Assembly: GCA_963751245.1 (NCBI GenBank)
Contig: CAVVTR010000003.1
Coordinates: forward strand, 21,086 to 85,085
Direction: 5' to 3'
DNA length: 64,000 nucleotides
DNA from: CAVVTR01 sp963751245
GTDB taxonomy: Bacteria; Acidobacteriota; Thermoanaerobaculia; Thermoanaerobaculales; Thermoanaerobaculaceae
Made by a program: the position numbers and the translations under genes. The notes under the pieces are model-generated. The model did not search any database. It had not been told where the DNA came from and was given only the letters and a program-made list of their open reading frames with translations. This document shows, one piece after another, positions 32,066 to 39,430 of this stretch (position 1 is its first letter; each line of letters begins with the position of its first letter).

Positions 32066-33217
32066 TCACCTCAGCTCCACGTGGAGTCGCACCGTACCCA
32101 CCACCGCCGAGGGGGTGGAGCCGCCCCCCGGACGCGTGATCACCTGGAGGTCGGGCTGCACGTGGATCCCGCCGGCCAGGTGGACCAGGTAGGTGAGCTC
32201 CCAGGCCGTCTCGGGCCCGAGACCGGGCCCCTGGATCCAGGCCCGGGCGATCCCGGCCTCGAGCCGGTCGCGGGGCCGTCCCCGGAGCGGACCGTCCAGC
32301 GCCGCTCCGATCCCGACGAAACGGGGCGAGACGCTCTCCCGGCCGGGGGTGGAGCCAAGCTCGGCGAAGCCGCTCAGCCGGCCCGGGCCGAGCCTCCCGA
32401 GGAGGCTCTGGACGACGGCGTACGTCCCGCCGCTGCTCCCCGGCCCCGGCCCGTCGCCCTGGCGCCGCCACGTCCATCCTCCCACCTTGAGCGCGGGGAG
32501 GGCGCCGCCCCCGAGGGCGACCTCGGCGATCCCCATCCCTCCCCCGTCCAGGGCGGTGGAGCGCTGGGCGGGATTGCTCTGGAACACCCCCACCCGCCCC
32601 CTCCACCCCGCGGCGCCTCCCGAGACCATGACGCCGAGGCCGGGCTTGGGGAAGATCGGGGCGGGCGCGTTGAGCGAGATGGACGGCGTGATGCCGAAGG
32701 AGGCGTTGAGCAGCACGGCGGCGGTCTCGACCACGGCGAAGTGGGCGTTGAGGTCGATGACGCCGGCGCGGAGCTCGGTCCCCGGGCCGCCGAGGCGCTG
32801 GCGCACCCACAGCTCGTACATCCTCGCCGCCGACGGCGCCGCGATGTTGCTCATCACCTGGATGTCGCCGACGTCGTGGAGGCTGGGCTGGCCGCTGGAG
32901 ATCCCCACGAAGGACGCCGCGACGCGCCCTCCCCGCCACAGCCCCAGCCGTCCCGTATTCACAGCCACCGACGCCATCGCGACGGTGTCGGACAGGGTGC
33001 CGCGGCGCAGGCCCCCGTGCAGCACCGAGACCGTCTCCGTGTCGAGGTGGAGCTTCCACTGGACCGGGAGATCCTCCTCCCCGAACGGGACGATGCGGGC
33101 GGCCAGCCGCCGCTGCGGCGGTCGTTCCTGTCCGGCCGCGGCGGCCGCACAGGTCCCCAGAGCGAGGAGCACGGACGCCGCAGCGGCTCCCGGCCACCGT
33201 GGGCCCGGCCACGCCAC
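32066..33217 (-). CDS. OprB-type carbohydrate porin-like outer-membrane protein
   Basis: 383 residues with signal peptide (about 1-28, ending 'AAAAAGQE') followed by alternating amphipathic strands consistent with a beta-barrel. Typical of the OprB family are the repeated sections on inner-membrane-facing strands such as 'AGVIDLNAHFAVVETAAVLLNASFGITPSIS', 'YAVVQSLLG' and 'WELTYLVHLAGGIHVQPDLQVI', the last being the family's C-terminal signature. It probably forms a sugar- or small-solute channel. The start lies three bases after the mscL stop, so the two are probably co-transcribed. Confidence 0.75.
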   Translation of the reverse strand: MAWPGPRWPGAAAASVLLALGTCAAAAAGQERPPQRRLAARIVPFGEEDLPVQWKLHLDTETVSVLHGGLRRGTLSDTVAMASVAVNTGRLGLWRGGRVAASFVGISSGQPSLHDVGDIQVMSNIAAPSAARMYELWVRQRLGGPGTELRAGVIDLNAHFAVVETAAVLLNASFGITPSISLNAPAPIFPKPGLGVMVSGGAAGWRGRVGVFQSNPAQRSTALDGGGMGIAEVALGGGALPALKVGGWTWRRQGDGPGPGSSGGTYAVVQSLLGRLGPGRLSGFAELGSTPGRESVSPRFVGIGAALDGPLRGRPRDRLEAGIARAWIQGPGLGPETAWELTYLVHLAGGIHVQPDLQVITRPGGGSTPSAVVGTVRLHVELR

Positions 33218-33220
33218 GGA

Positions 33221-33664
33221 TCAGGGGGTTCCCAGCTGGGAGGTGCAGAAGCCGCAGCGGGTCGCCTTGACCGGGACGGTCGACAGGCAGTACGGGCAGG
33301 CCTTGGTGGTGGGCTCGGCGGGCGCGGGCGCCGGCTCGGCCTGCCACCGGTTCACCTGCTTGACGAGCAGGAAGACGGCGAACGCCACGATGAGGAAGCT
33401 GATCACGGCGGTGATGAAGATCCCGTAGTTGAGGGTCACCGCTCCCGCCTTCTGCGCGTCGGCCAGGGTGGCGTACTCACCCCCCTTGAGCATCACGAAA
33501 TAGTTGGTGAAGTCGACGCTCCCGAGCAGCAGCCCGATCGGCGGCATCAGCACGTCGTTGACGAGGGAGGTCACGATCCTCCCGAACGCGGCGCCGATGA
33601 CGATGCCCACGGCCATGTCCATGACGTTACCCCGCATGGCGAACTTCTTGAACTCCGCGAACAT
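33221..33664 (-). CDS. mscL: Large-conductance mechanosensitive channel with C-terminal zinc ribbon
   Basis: Inner-membrane emergency valve for osmotic downshock, 147 residues. The N-terminus 'FKKFAMRGNVMDMAVGIVIGAAFGRIV' and TM1, the periplasmic loop, and TM2 'FIVAFAVFLLVKQVN' match MscL. The usual charged C-terminal helix bundle is replaced, after a Pro/Ala linker, by a four-cysteine ribbon (about 118-137, C-P-Y-C ... C-G-F-C). The ribbon could bind zinc and control assembly or gating; this is inference. It is divergent from the ketosynthase gene with 113 bases between starts. Confidence 0.9.
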   Translation of the reverse strand: MFAEFKKFAMRGNVMDMAVGIVIGAAFGRIVTSLVNDVLMPPIGLLLGSVDFTNYFVMLKGGEYATLADAQKAGAVTLNYGIFITAVISFLIVAFAVFLLVKQVNRWQAEPAPAPAEPTTKACPYCLSTVPVKATRCGFCTSQLGTP

Positions 33665-33763
33665 GGAGCCCTCCCTCTTCGTCCTGAGACGTTGTCCAAG
33701 CCTAGTGCCGAACGCTCGCGCAGGTCAAGACCGCGGCGCCCGGGGAGCCGTCCCCGCTATGGG

Positions 33764-33769
33764 TATACT
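33764..33769 (+). promoter_or_regulatory. TATACT just upstream of a start codon (possible leaderless mRNA)
   Basis: TATACT ends eight bases before the ATG at 33778. With usual spacing, transcription would start at or next to that ATG, giving a leaderless message; no ribosome site precedes the ATG. No convincing -35 is visible, so confidence is limited. Confidence 0.4.
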
Positions 33770-33777
33770 TGCGCGAC

Positions 33778-34989
33778 ATGCGTGAGGCGTGGATCACCGG
33801 AGTGGGGTTGGTGACGGCTCTGGGCCCGGGGCGGGAACCCACGTGGCGGCGGCTGGTCGCCGGCGAGAGCGGCGTGGCGCCGCTCACGGTGTTCGACACC
33901 ACCGCGTACCGGACGCACCTCGCCGCCCAGGTCGACGCCTTCGACCTGCCCCCGATGCCCCGCCCGCTGCCGCGGCACTGCGGCCGCGCCAGCCGCTTCG
34001 CCCTCGCGGCGACGGCCGAGGCGCTGGCCGACGCGGCCCTGGCGCCTCCTCTCGCCCTCGACCCGCCGGTGGCGGCAGTGTTCGGAGGCGGCGCTGCCGG
34101 CCTCATCGAGGCCGAGCCCTTCGTCGAGCGCCGCCTCAGCGGCGGCCGCCGGGCGCGCGGCCTCGCGGAGTTCGTGGAGATCCCGCAGGACGCCGCCATG
34201 GACCGTGTGGCCGAGGTCTTCGGCCTCACCGGCGCGCGGATCTGCGTCAGCACGGCCTGCTCCTCGTCCGCGGTGGCGGCGGGGCTGGGCGCCGAGATGA
34301 TCCGCGACGGCGAGGCGGACGTGGTGCTCGCCGGGGGCGCCGACGCCCTGTGCCGGCTCACCTATGCCGGGTTCAACTCGCTGCGGGCCGTGGACACCGC
34401 GCCGTGTCGCCCCTTCGACCGCAACCGGCACGGCCTCAACCTCGGCGAGGGCGCCGGCGTGGTCGTCCTGGAGGAAGCCGGCCGCGCCCGCCGGCGGGGA
34501 GCGCACCCCTACGCCCGCGTGCTGGGGTACGGCGTGACCAACGACGCCTTCCACATGACCCAGCCCGAGCCCTCCGGGGCGGCGTGGGAGCGCACCGTGC
34601 GGGCGGCGCTCGAGGATGCCGGAGTCGACCCGGCCGAGGTCGGCTACGTCAACGCCCACGGCACCGCCACCGAGCTCAACGACGTCGCCGAGGCCGCCGC
34701 CTACCGGCGCGTCTTCGGCGAGCGCCTCGCCGCGGTGCCGGTGTCCTCGGTGAAGGGCGCCCTGGGCCACTGTCTGTGCGCCGCCGGGGGCATCGAGGTC
34801 GCCGTCACGGCGCTGGCGGTGGCCCGCGGCACGGTGCCGCCCACCGCGGGCTTCGCCGACGCCGACCCCGACTGCCCGCTGGACGTGGTGCCGGGAACGG
34901 GACGGGCTCACGACACGGCGGTGGCCCTGTCCTGCTCCTTCGCCTTCGGGGGCAACTCCGCCGCCGTCGTCCTGGGGAGGGCGCGGTGA
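33778..34989 (+). CDS. Beta-ketoacyl synthase, KAS II/KSalpha type
   Basis: Condensing enzyme of 403 residues that joins malonyl-ACP to an acyl chain. The full catalytic triad is present: Cys161 ('VSTACSSSAV'), His294 ('NAHGTATELND') and His331 ('KGALGHCLCAAGGIE'). The C-terminal 'SFAFGGNSAAVVL' is typical. ATG 33778 is used; the in-frame TTG at 33769 would fall inside the -10-like element. Its stop overlaps the start of a catalytically altered paralogue (GTGA), so it works either in fatty acid synthesis or, more likely, as KSalpha of a small polyketide-like system. No acyl carrier protein is nearby. Confidence 0.9.
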   Translation: MREAWITGVGLVTALGPGREPTWRRLVAGESGVAPLTVFDTTAYRTHLAAQVDAFDLPPMPRPLPRHCGRASRFALAATAEALADAALAPPLALDPPVAAVFGGGAAGLIEAEPFVERRLSGGRRARGLAEFVEIPQDAAMDRVAEVFGLTGARICVSTACSSSAVAAGLGAEMIRDGEADVVLAGGADALCRLTYAGFNSLRAVDTAPCRPFDRNRHGLNLGEGAGVVVLEEAGRARRRGAHPYARVLGYGVTNDAFHMTQPEPSGAAWERTVRAALEDAGVDPAEVGYVNAHGTATELNDVAEAAAYRRVFGERLAAVPVSSVKGALGHCLCAAGGIEVAVTALAVARGTVPPTAGFADADPDCPLDVVPGTGRAHDTAVALSCSFAFGGNSAAVVLGRAR

Positions 34990-36131
34990 GCGGCCGCGAC
35001 GCCTTCATCCGCGCCACCGGCGTGGTGGGCCCGACCGGCGTCGGCACTGCGGCGCTGTGCGCCGCGCTGGAGGATGCCCGGTGGACGGCGGAGGCGGGCC
35101 TGGAGCGCCCCGACGGCCCGCCGCTGCCGGTCGCCACCTGCCGGGACTTCACGACCCAGGGCCACCTCCCGCCCCTGGTTGCCCGCCGGCTGGACCGGCC
35201 CGCCAGGCTGCTGGTCGTGGCGGCCAGGGAGGCCCTGGCGGGCGCCGGAGACGAGACGCGGTTCGCCCCGGAGCGGACCGGCGTGACCGCCGGGACGTGG
35301 AACGCGGGGACCGGCGCCCTCGTGGAGGTGCTGACCGCGGTCTTCCTCGCCTCGCCGGGGGAGGCCTCGCCCCTGCAGTTCCCCTCCACCGTGGCCAACG
35401 CCCCGGCCAGCCAGCTGGGGCTTCTCGAGCGCTTCGCCGGGCCCAACGTCACCTTCTTCGAGAAGCAGGTGGGAGGGCTGCGCGCTGCCAGCGAGGCCCG
35501 CAGGCTCCTGGCCCGCCGGCGCGCCGAGGCGATCCTGGCCTGCGGCGTGGACGAGGCGCACTGGCTCAACGCCGAGGGGTACGCCCGTCTCGGCGTGCTC
35601 CGCGGCCCCGGCGGCGACGGCATGCTCCTCGCCGAGGGCGCCACCGTCCTCCTCATGACGGCGGCGCCGGGCCCCGGCGTCCTGGCCCGGCTGGCCGGCG
35701 CCGGCTCGGCCTCCTCCCCGGGGCCGCCGTGGCGCTACCCTGACGGTCCCGGCGCCCTGGTGGCGGCGGCGCGGCAGGCGCTGCGAGACGCGGGCCTGGC
35801 ACCCCGCGACGTCGGCCTCGTGGTGGGCCTCGCCAACGGCGTCCCTGCCGCCGAGCGCCTGGAGCTCGCCGCCCTCCCGCTGCTGCTTGAGGACCACCGG
35901 CCCGCCGTCACGACCCCGGCCGTCCGCCTCGGCGAGGGCGCCTTCTCGGCGGCGGCCCGCCTGGCCGTCGCGGCGCTCACCGTCGGCGGGCGCGTGCTGC
36001 CTCGCTGGGAGGCCCCGGCCCCCTACCGCCGCGCGGGATACGCTCCCCCCTCGGCCCGCCCCGCCCACGCGCTCATCTGGGCCCTCGCCGGGGGCGGCTC
36101 GGCCCACGCCGTGGTGCTCTCAGCTCCGTGA
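34986..36131 (+). CDS. KSbeta/chain-length-factor-like ketosynthase with Cys-to-Gln
   Basis: 381-residue KAS-fold protein. Aligning by eye to its neighbour, the active-site Cys position is Gln161 ('FFEKQVGGLRAA'), and the two catalytic His motifs are absent ('GVPAAERLELAAL' and 'VRLGEGAFSAAA' stand in their places). Cys-to-Gln is the hallmark of chain-length factors and KSQ decarboxylase domains. It begins with GTG at 34986 overlapping the KSalpha stop by four bases, so a heterodimer is likely. The 3' end overlaps the convergent Mut7-C gene by 59 bases. Confidence 0.8.
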   Translation: MSGRDAFIRATGVVGPTGVGTAALCAALEDARWTAEAGLERPDGPPLPVATCRDFTTQGHLPPLVARRLDRPARLLVVAAREALAGAGDETRFAPERTGVTAGTWNAGTGALVEVLTAVFLASPGEASPLQFPSTVANAPASQLGLLERFAGPNVTFFEKQVGGLRAASEARRLLARRRAEAILACGVDEAHWLNAEGYARLGVLRGPGGDGMLLAEGATVLLMTAAPGPGVLARLAGAGSASSPGPPWRYPDGPGALVAAARQALRDAGLAPRDVGLVVGLANGVPAAERLELAALPLLLEDHRPAVTTPAVRLGEGAFSAAARLAVAALTVGGRVLPRWEAPAPYRRAGYAPPSARPAHALIWALAGGGSAHAVVLSAP

Positions 36132-36588
36132 CGAAGAGCTCGTCGAGCCGGGCGGCGATGCACCCGGCGTGGGACCCCGGCCAGTAGATCCGTCCGCACG
36201 AGGCGCAGCGCTTGAAGGCGGGGGCGTGGACCGCCACGAAGGGGGGCACGAGGGTCTCCACCTCGTCCCTGGGTGCCGGGCGCAGGAGACCGTTGCACTC
36301 GGAGCACCGGGTAAAGAAGCGCTCCGGCTCGACCGGCAGGACGAGGCGGGAGCGCACCTCCGAGACCTGCCCGTCCAGGGAGCCGGTGCGCAGCAGCAGG
36401 ACCCGGGGCCCGGCGCGGGCCGCCAGCAGCCGGTCCCGGGTGAGCAGCCAGCGGCCCTCGGCCCGTGCCGTGTCGGCGAGCCAGTCGTCGGGGGCGCCGG
36501 CCGCGAAGAGGACGTCGAAGCCGGCGAAGCGCAGCCACCGGGCCAGCCGGCCGAGCATCGCGTCGCAGACGAACCGGGGTGCGTCCAC
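36073..36588 (-). CDS. Mut7-C RNase-fold protein with zinc ribbon
   Basis: 171 residues of the Mut7-C (DUF82) family: PIN-like N-terminal half ('FVCDAMLGRLARWLRFAGFDV', 'LLTRDRLLAAR') and a C-terminal four-cysteine ribbon ('CSECNGLL' and 'CASCGRIYWPGSH'). Such proteins are predicted ribonucleases; activity is unproven. The last ~15 residues ('RAPRRGPSRP') are basic, low-complexity and overlap the 3' end of the convergent KSbeta gene. It faces the DUF465 gene across a 199-base divergent region. Confidence 0.85.
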   Translation of the reverse strand: MDAPRFVCDAMLGRLARWLRFAGFDVLFAAGAPDDWLADTARAEGRWLLTRDRLLAARAGPRVLLLRTGSLDGQVSEVRSRLVLPVEPERFFTRCSECNGLLRPAPRDEVETLVPPFVAVHAPAFKRCASCGRIYWPGSHAGCIAARLDELFVTELRAPRRGPSRPRRGPR

Positions 36589-36787
36589 GTCTCGATTCTA
36601 CCCGGGAGGGCGGCGCCGCGCCGGCGCGGCCCGTCACGGGATGACTCAGACAAGATTTTCAATGTGAATGGTTTACACAGAGTCGACCGAAGTGGGGACG
36701 CCTCACGCCCGCCCTCTTCGGAGCCCACGGATGTGGTAGCATGAATTCGGGAAAATGGCCTTTCCTCGAACCCCTACGGAGGTGTCG
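36589..36787. promoter_or_regulatory. Divergent A/T-richer control region
   Basis: Lies between the Mut7-C and DUF465 starts. About 36645-36690 is clearly richer in A/T than the surroundings and holds an imperfect palindrome, GTGAATGGTTTACAC (36664-36678). I cannot place confident -35/-10 pairs; TAGCAT at 36737-36742 is one possible -10 for the DUF465 gene. Confidence 0.3.
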
Positions 36788-37006
36788 ATGAGTTCGCACC
36801 ACGACGTGCGCCAGGAACTGGCGGATCGGGACCCTGAGTTTCGTCGGCTTCTGGAAGAGCACCGGTCGCGGGAACGGCGTCTATCCGAGCTGAAGCACAA
36901 GGGCTGGCTGACCACCGACGAGGAGCAGGAAGAGAAGCTCCTCAAGAAGGAGAAGCTGCAGCTCAAGGACCAGATGGAGCTGCTCCTGCGCCAGCGCTCC
37001 GCCTGA
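36788..37006 (+). CDS. DUF465 (YdcH-like) small coiled-coil protein
   Basis: 72 residues, highly charged and helical: 'ELADRDPEFRRLLEEHRSRERRLSELKHKGWLTTDEEQEE' pattern, with 'LKKEKLQLKDQME' at the end. This is the conserved DUF465 arrangement. The ATG at 36788 has ACGGAGGTG upstream and is preferred over the in-frame ATG at 36755. Function is unknown. It is followed 18 bases later by psd, so it may be part of the phospholipid operon. Confidence 0.85.
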   Translation: MSSHHDVRQELADRDPEFRRLLEEHRSRERRLSELKHKGWLTTDEEQEEKLLKKEKLQLKDQMELLLRQRSA

Positions 37007-37024
37007 GCGCCGCGCCCCCTCGCC

Positions 37025-37672
37025 ATGGTGCCTCTGGCCCCTGAAGGGTATCCGTTTATCTTGTTCCCGGCGCTCGCCGGGGTGCTGGCGTGGGTCTTCG
37101 GCGTGCCGTCGCTGGCCGTGGCGCTGTGGGTGGTGGCGCTGGCCTGCGTGGCGTTCTTCCGGGACCCCGCCCGCTCGTCCGACGCGCCCCCTGACGCTCT
37201 CCTCGCCCCCGCCGACGGCAAGGTCCTCTCCGTGGGCGAGGCGCCCGCAGCGCTGGCCGCCCGCGGCCTGCCCGTCCAGGTCTCCATCTTCATGTCTCCG
37301 GCCAACGTCCACGTCAACCGCGCGCCCCTGTCCGGGACCGTGAGGGAGGCCACCCACAGCCCCGGCCGGAACTTCCCGGCGTTCCGGGACAAGGCCTCCG
37401 AGCTCAACGAGCACAGCTTCGTCGTCATCGGGTCGCCGCACGCCAGCGTCGCCTACAAGCAGATCGCCGGCTCGCTGGCGCGGCGGGTGGTGTGCGACCT
37501 CACTCCCGGCGACGTGGTGGAGCGCGGCCAGCGGGTGGGCATCATCAAGTTCTCGTCCCGCGTGGATCTCTTCCTGCCGGCCTCCGTCGCCGTCGCGGTG
37601 CAGCCGGGACAGCGGACCCGCGCCGGCGTCACCGTGGTGGCCACGCTCCCGTCCCCGGAGCCGCACCCTTGA
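37025..37672 (+). CDS. psd: Phosphatidylserine decarboxylase, short type
   Basis: Membrane-associated pyruvoyl enzyme making phosphatidylethanolamine, 215 residues. N-terminal hydrophobic pair (about 10-45), 'APADGKVLSVGEA', 'SIFMSPANVHVNRAPLSGTV', and 'NEHSFVVI' match the short family. Self-cleavage normally occurs in a 'FGSR' motif, producing the pyruvoyl group from Ser; here it reads 'KFSSRVDLFLP' with Ser177-Ser178, a Gly-to-Ser change before the cleaved bond. It may still self-process. The pssA start overlaps or nearly touches its stop, the usual psd-pssA pair. Confidence 0.9.
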   Translation: MVPLAPEGYPFILFPALAGVLAWVFGVPSLAVALWVVALACVAFFRDPARSSDAPPDALLAPADGKVLSVGEAPAALAARGLPVQVSIFMSPANVHVNRAPLSGTVREATHSPGRNFPAFRDKASELNEHSFVVIGSPHASVAYKQIAGSLARRVVCDLTPGDVVERGQRVGIIKFSSRVDLFLPASVAVAVQPGQRTRAGVTVVATLPSPEPHP

Positions 37673-37674
37673 GA

Positions 37675-38484
37675 GTGCGCCGGAGGGAACCCTCGCGACT
37701 GCCGCGCCGGCCGCGCCGCCGCCCGCGGGAAGGCCTGCGCCGCGGCATCTTCCTGCTCCCCTCCCTGTTCACCGTGGGCAACATGCTGGCCGGCTTCGCC
37801 GCCGTCCTCCACAGCTTCCACGGGCGCCTGGTGCTGGCCAGCTGGCTCATCATCCTGGCCGGGGTCCTCGACGGCCTCGACGGCCGCGTCGCCCGCCTCA
37901 CCGGCGCCACCTCGGAGTTCGGCAAGGAGTACGACTCCCTCGCCGACGTCATCAGCTTCGGCGTGGCGCCCGCCGTGCTCGCCTACCAGTGGGGCCTGCA
38001 GGAGCTCGGCCGCTGGGGGTGGGCGGTGGCGTTCCTGTTCCTGGTGGCGGGCTCGGTGCGGCTGGCCCGCTTCAACGTCCGCGTCGCTCACGAGGACCGC
38101 CGCTTCTTCACCGGCCTGCCCATCCCGGGCGGCGCGGGCTCCATCGCCCTGCTGGTCCTGCTGAGCCCCGAGCCCGTCCGCGGCTCCCTGCTGTCCATGG
38201 CGGCCTGGATGTTCGTCCTCCTCGTGGCGCTGCTCATGGTGTCCACGGTGCCCTATCGGTCGTACAAGGACTTCAACCCAAGCGAGCGGCTGCCGGCGAC
38301 GGCGTTCTTCGTCATCGCCATCGTCATCGCGGTGATCGTGGTCTCGCCGGTGCCCGTGATGGCGATCATGGCGGGAACGTACCTCGTCTCGGGCCCCGCG
38401 GAGGTGGTGCTGCGCTGGTTCCGCCACACCTCCCTGCCGCGCCCCGAGACGTCCGCGGGACCCCACACCGATGCCGATGATTAG
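37675..38484 (+). CDS. pssA: CDP-diacylglycerol-serine O-phosphatidyltransferase
   Basis: Integral membrane enzyme making phosphatidylserine from CDP-diacylglycerol and serine, supplying Psd. 269 residues with about six to eight hydrophobic helices. The CDP-alcohol phosphotransferase signature is complete: D-x2-DG-x2-AR-x8-G-x3-D-x3-D in 'DGLDGRVARLTGATSEFG' and 'YDSLAD'. The GTG at 37675 follows the psd stop by two bases; a TTG at 37669 is an alternative. The N-terminal ~20 residues are arginine-rich, which suits the cytoplasmic face. Its 3' end overlaps the Asd-like gene by 14 bases. Confidence 0.92.
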   Translation: MRRREPSRLPRRPRRRPREGLRRGIFLLPSLFTVGNMLAGFAAVLHSFHGRLVLASWLIILAGVLDGLDGRVARLTGATSEFGKEYDSLADVISFGVAPAVLAYQWGLQELGRWGWAVAFLFLVAGSVRLARFNVRVAHEDRRFFTGLPIPGGAGSIALLVLLSPEPVRGSLLSMAAWMFVLLVALLMVSTVPYRSYKDFNPSERLPATAFFVIAIVIAVIVVSPVPVMAIMAGTYLVSGPAEVVLRWFRHTSLPRPETSAGPHTDADD

Positions 38485-39430
38485 CATCCTCAACCCCACG
38501 ACCCTCCTGGGAAGGGAGATCGCCGAGCACGTGGCGGCGGCGTTCCCCGGCGTCCAGCGCCGCTACTTCCACACCGGCGACAGCGAGGAGCACCTCATCC
38601 TGGAGCTGGCGGAGGCTCCGGCACTGGTGCCGCCGCTGACCTCCTGCGACGAGCTGGACGGCAGCGCCGCCGTGGTGGTGCCCGGAGGCCTCCCCGAGGC
38701 CGCGGCCCTCGACCTCCTCTCCTGGCTCAACCGTCACCCGGAAACGGCCCTCGTGGACGCCTCGCAGCCGGGGCTCGCGGGGGACGTGGCCGTCACGGTG
38801 CTGGACTCCGCCCCCCTGGGAGCCACCCCACGCTGGTACCACGTCGCCGATCCGGGGCTTTTCGGCCCGGCGCGCCTGGTGCGCGCCCTGGAGCCGCTGC
38901 GCCCGGCGGCGCTGCACGTGGTCCTGCTGCGGCCGGTCTCCGACCGCGGCGAGGAGGCCGTGCAGGAGCTCGTGGCCCAGGCCGCGGCCAGGCTGTCAGG
39001 GTCCTCCCCGGGGTCGCCGCATCATCTGCCCGCGGTCCTCGCCTTCGATCTCGCGCCCTCGGGCGAGGCGGCCGGCGCCGCCCTCTCCGGGCAGCTCGCC
39101 GCCCTGCTCCCGGGACTCCCGGCCACCCTCCAGGCCGTGGAGACCGGCGTCTTCCACGGCCACGTCGCGGTGACGATGGTGACCGTCACGGAGACCGCGA
39201 CCCCCACCGCGCTCCGCGCCCTGGTCCGAAAGGTACCGGGGCTGCACCTGGCCCGCGCCGGGCAGGGTCTGCGCCCCAGCGACATCGCCGGCCGGGACGA
39301 CGTGCTCTGCGGAGAGCTCCGCATCGAGGGCACCGAGGTCACGGCGTGGCTGGCGGCCGACGGCCTCCGCATCGCCGGCGCTCAGGCCGTGGTGGAGATT
39401 CTCACCGACGTCGGCGGTCTCAGCGGCTGA
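38471..39430 (+). CDS. Asd/ArgC-like protein lacking the catalytic cysteine
   Basis: 319 residues resembling aspartate-semialdehyde dehydrogenase in its C-terminal dimerisation half ('LAFDLAPSG', 'VETGVFHGHVAVTMVTV', 'LVRKVPGLHLA') and in the Rossmann N-terminus ('ISILNPTTLLGREIAEHV'). The Gly-rich loop is degenerate and the expected 'NPxC' active-site cysteine is replaced by 'DASQPGLAGD', so normal Asd chemistry is unlikely. It overlaps pssA by 14 bases, suggesting a link to membrane-lipid genes, and overlaps the convergent gene at 39420 by 11 bases. A non-catalytic or reused Asd paralogue is the best description. Confidence 0.7.
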   Translation: MPMISILNPTTLLGREIAEHVAAAFPGVQRRYFHTGDSEEHLILELAEAPALVPPLTSCDELDGSAAVVVPGGLPEAAALDLLSWLNRHPETALVDASQPGLAGDVAVTVLDSAPLGATPRWYHVADPGLFGPARLVRALEPLRPAALHVVLLRPVSDRGEEAVQELVAQAAARLSGSSPGSPHHLPAVLAFDLAPSGEAAGAALSGQLAALLPGLPATLQAVETGVFHGHVAVTMVTVTETATPTALRALVRKVPGLHLARAGQGLRPSDIAGRDDVLCGELRIEGTEVTAWLAADGLRIAGAQAVVEILTDVGGLSG

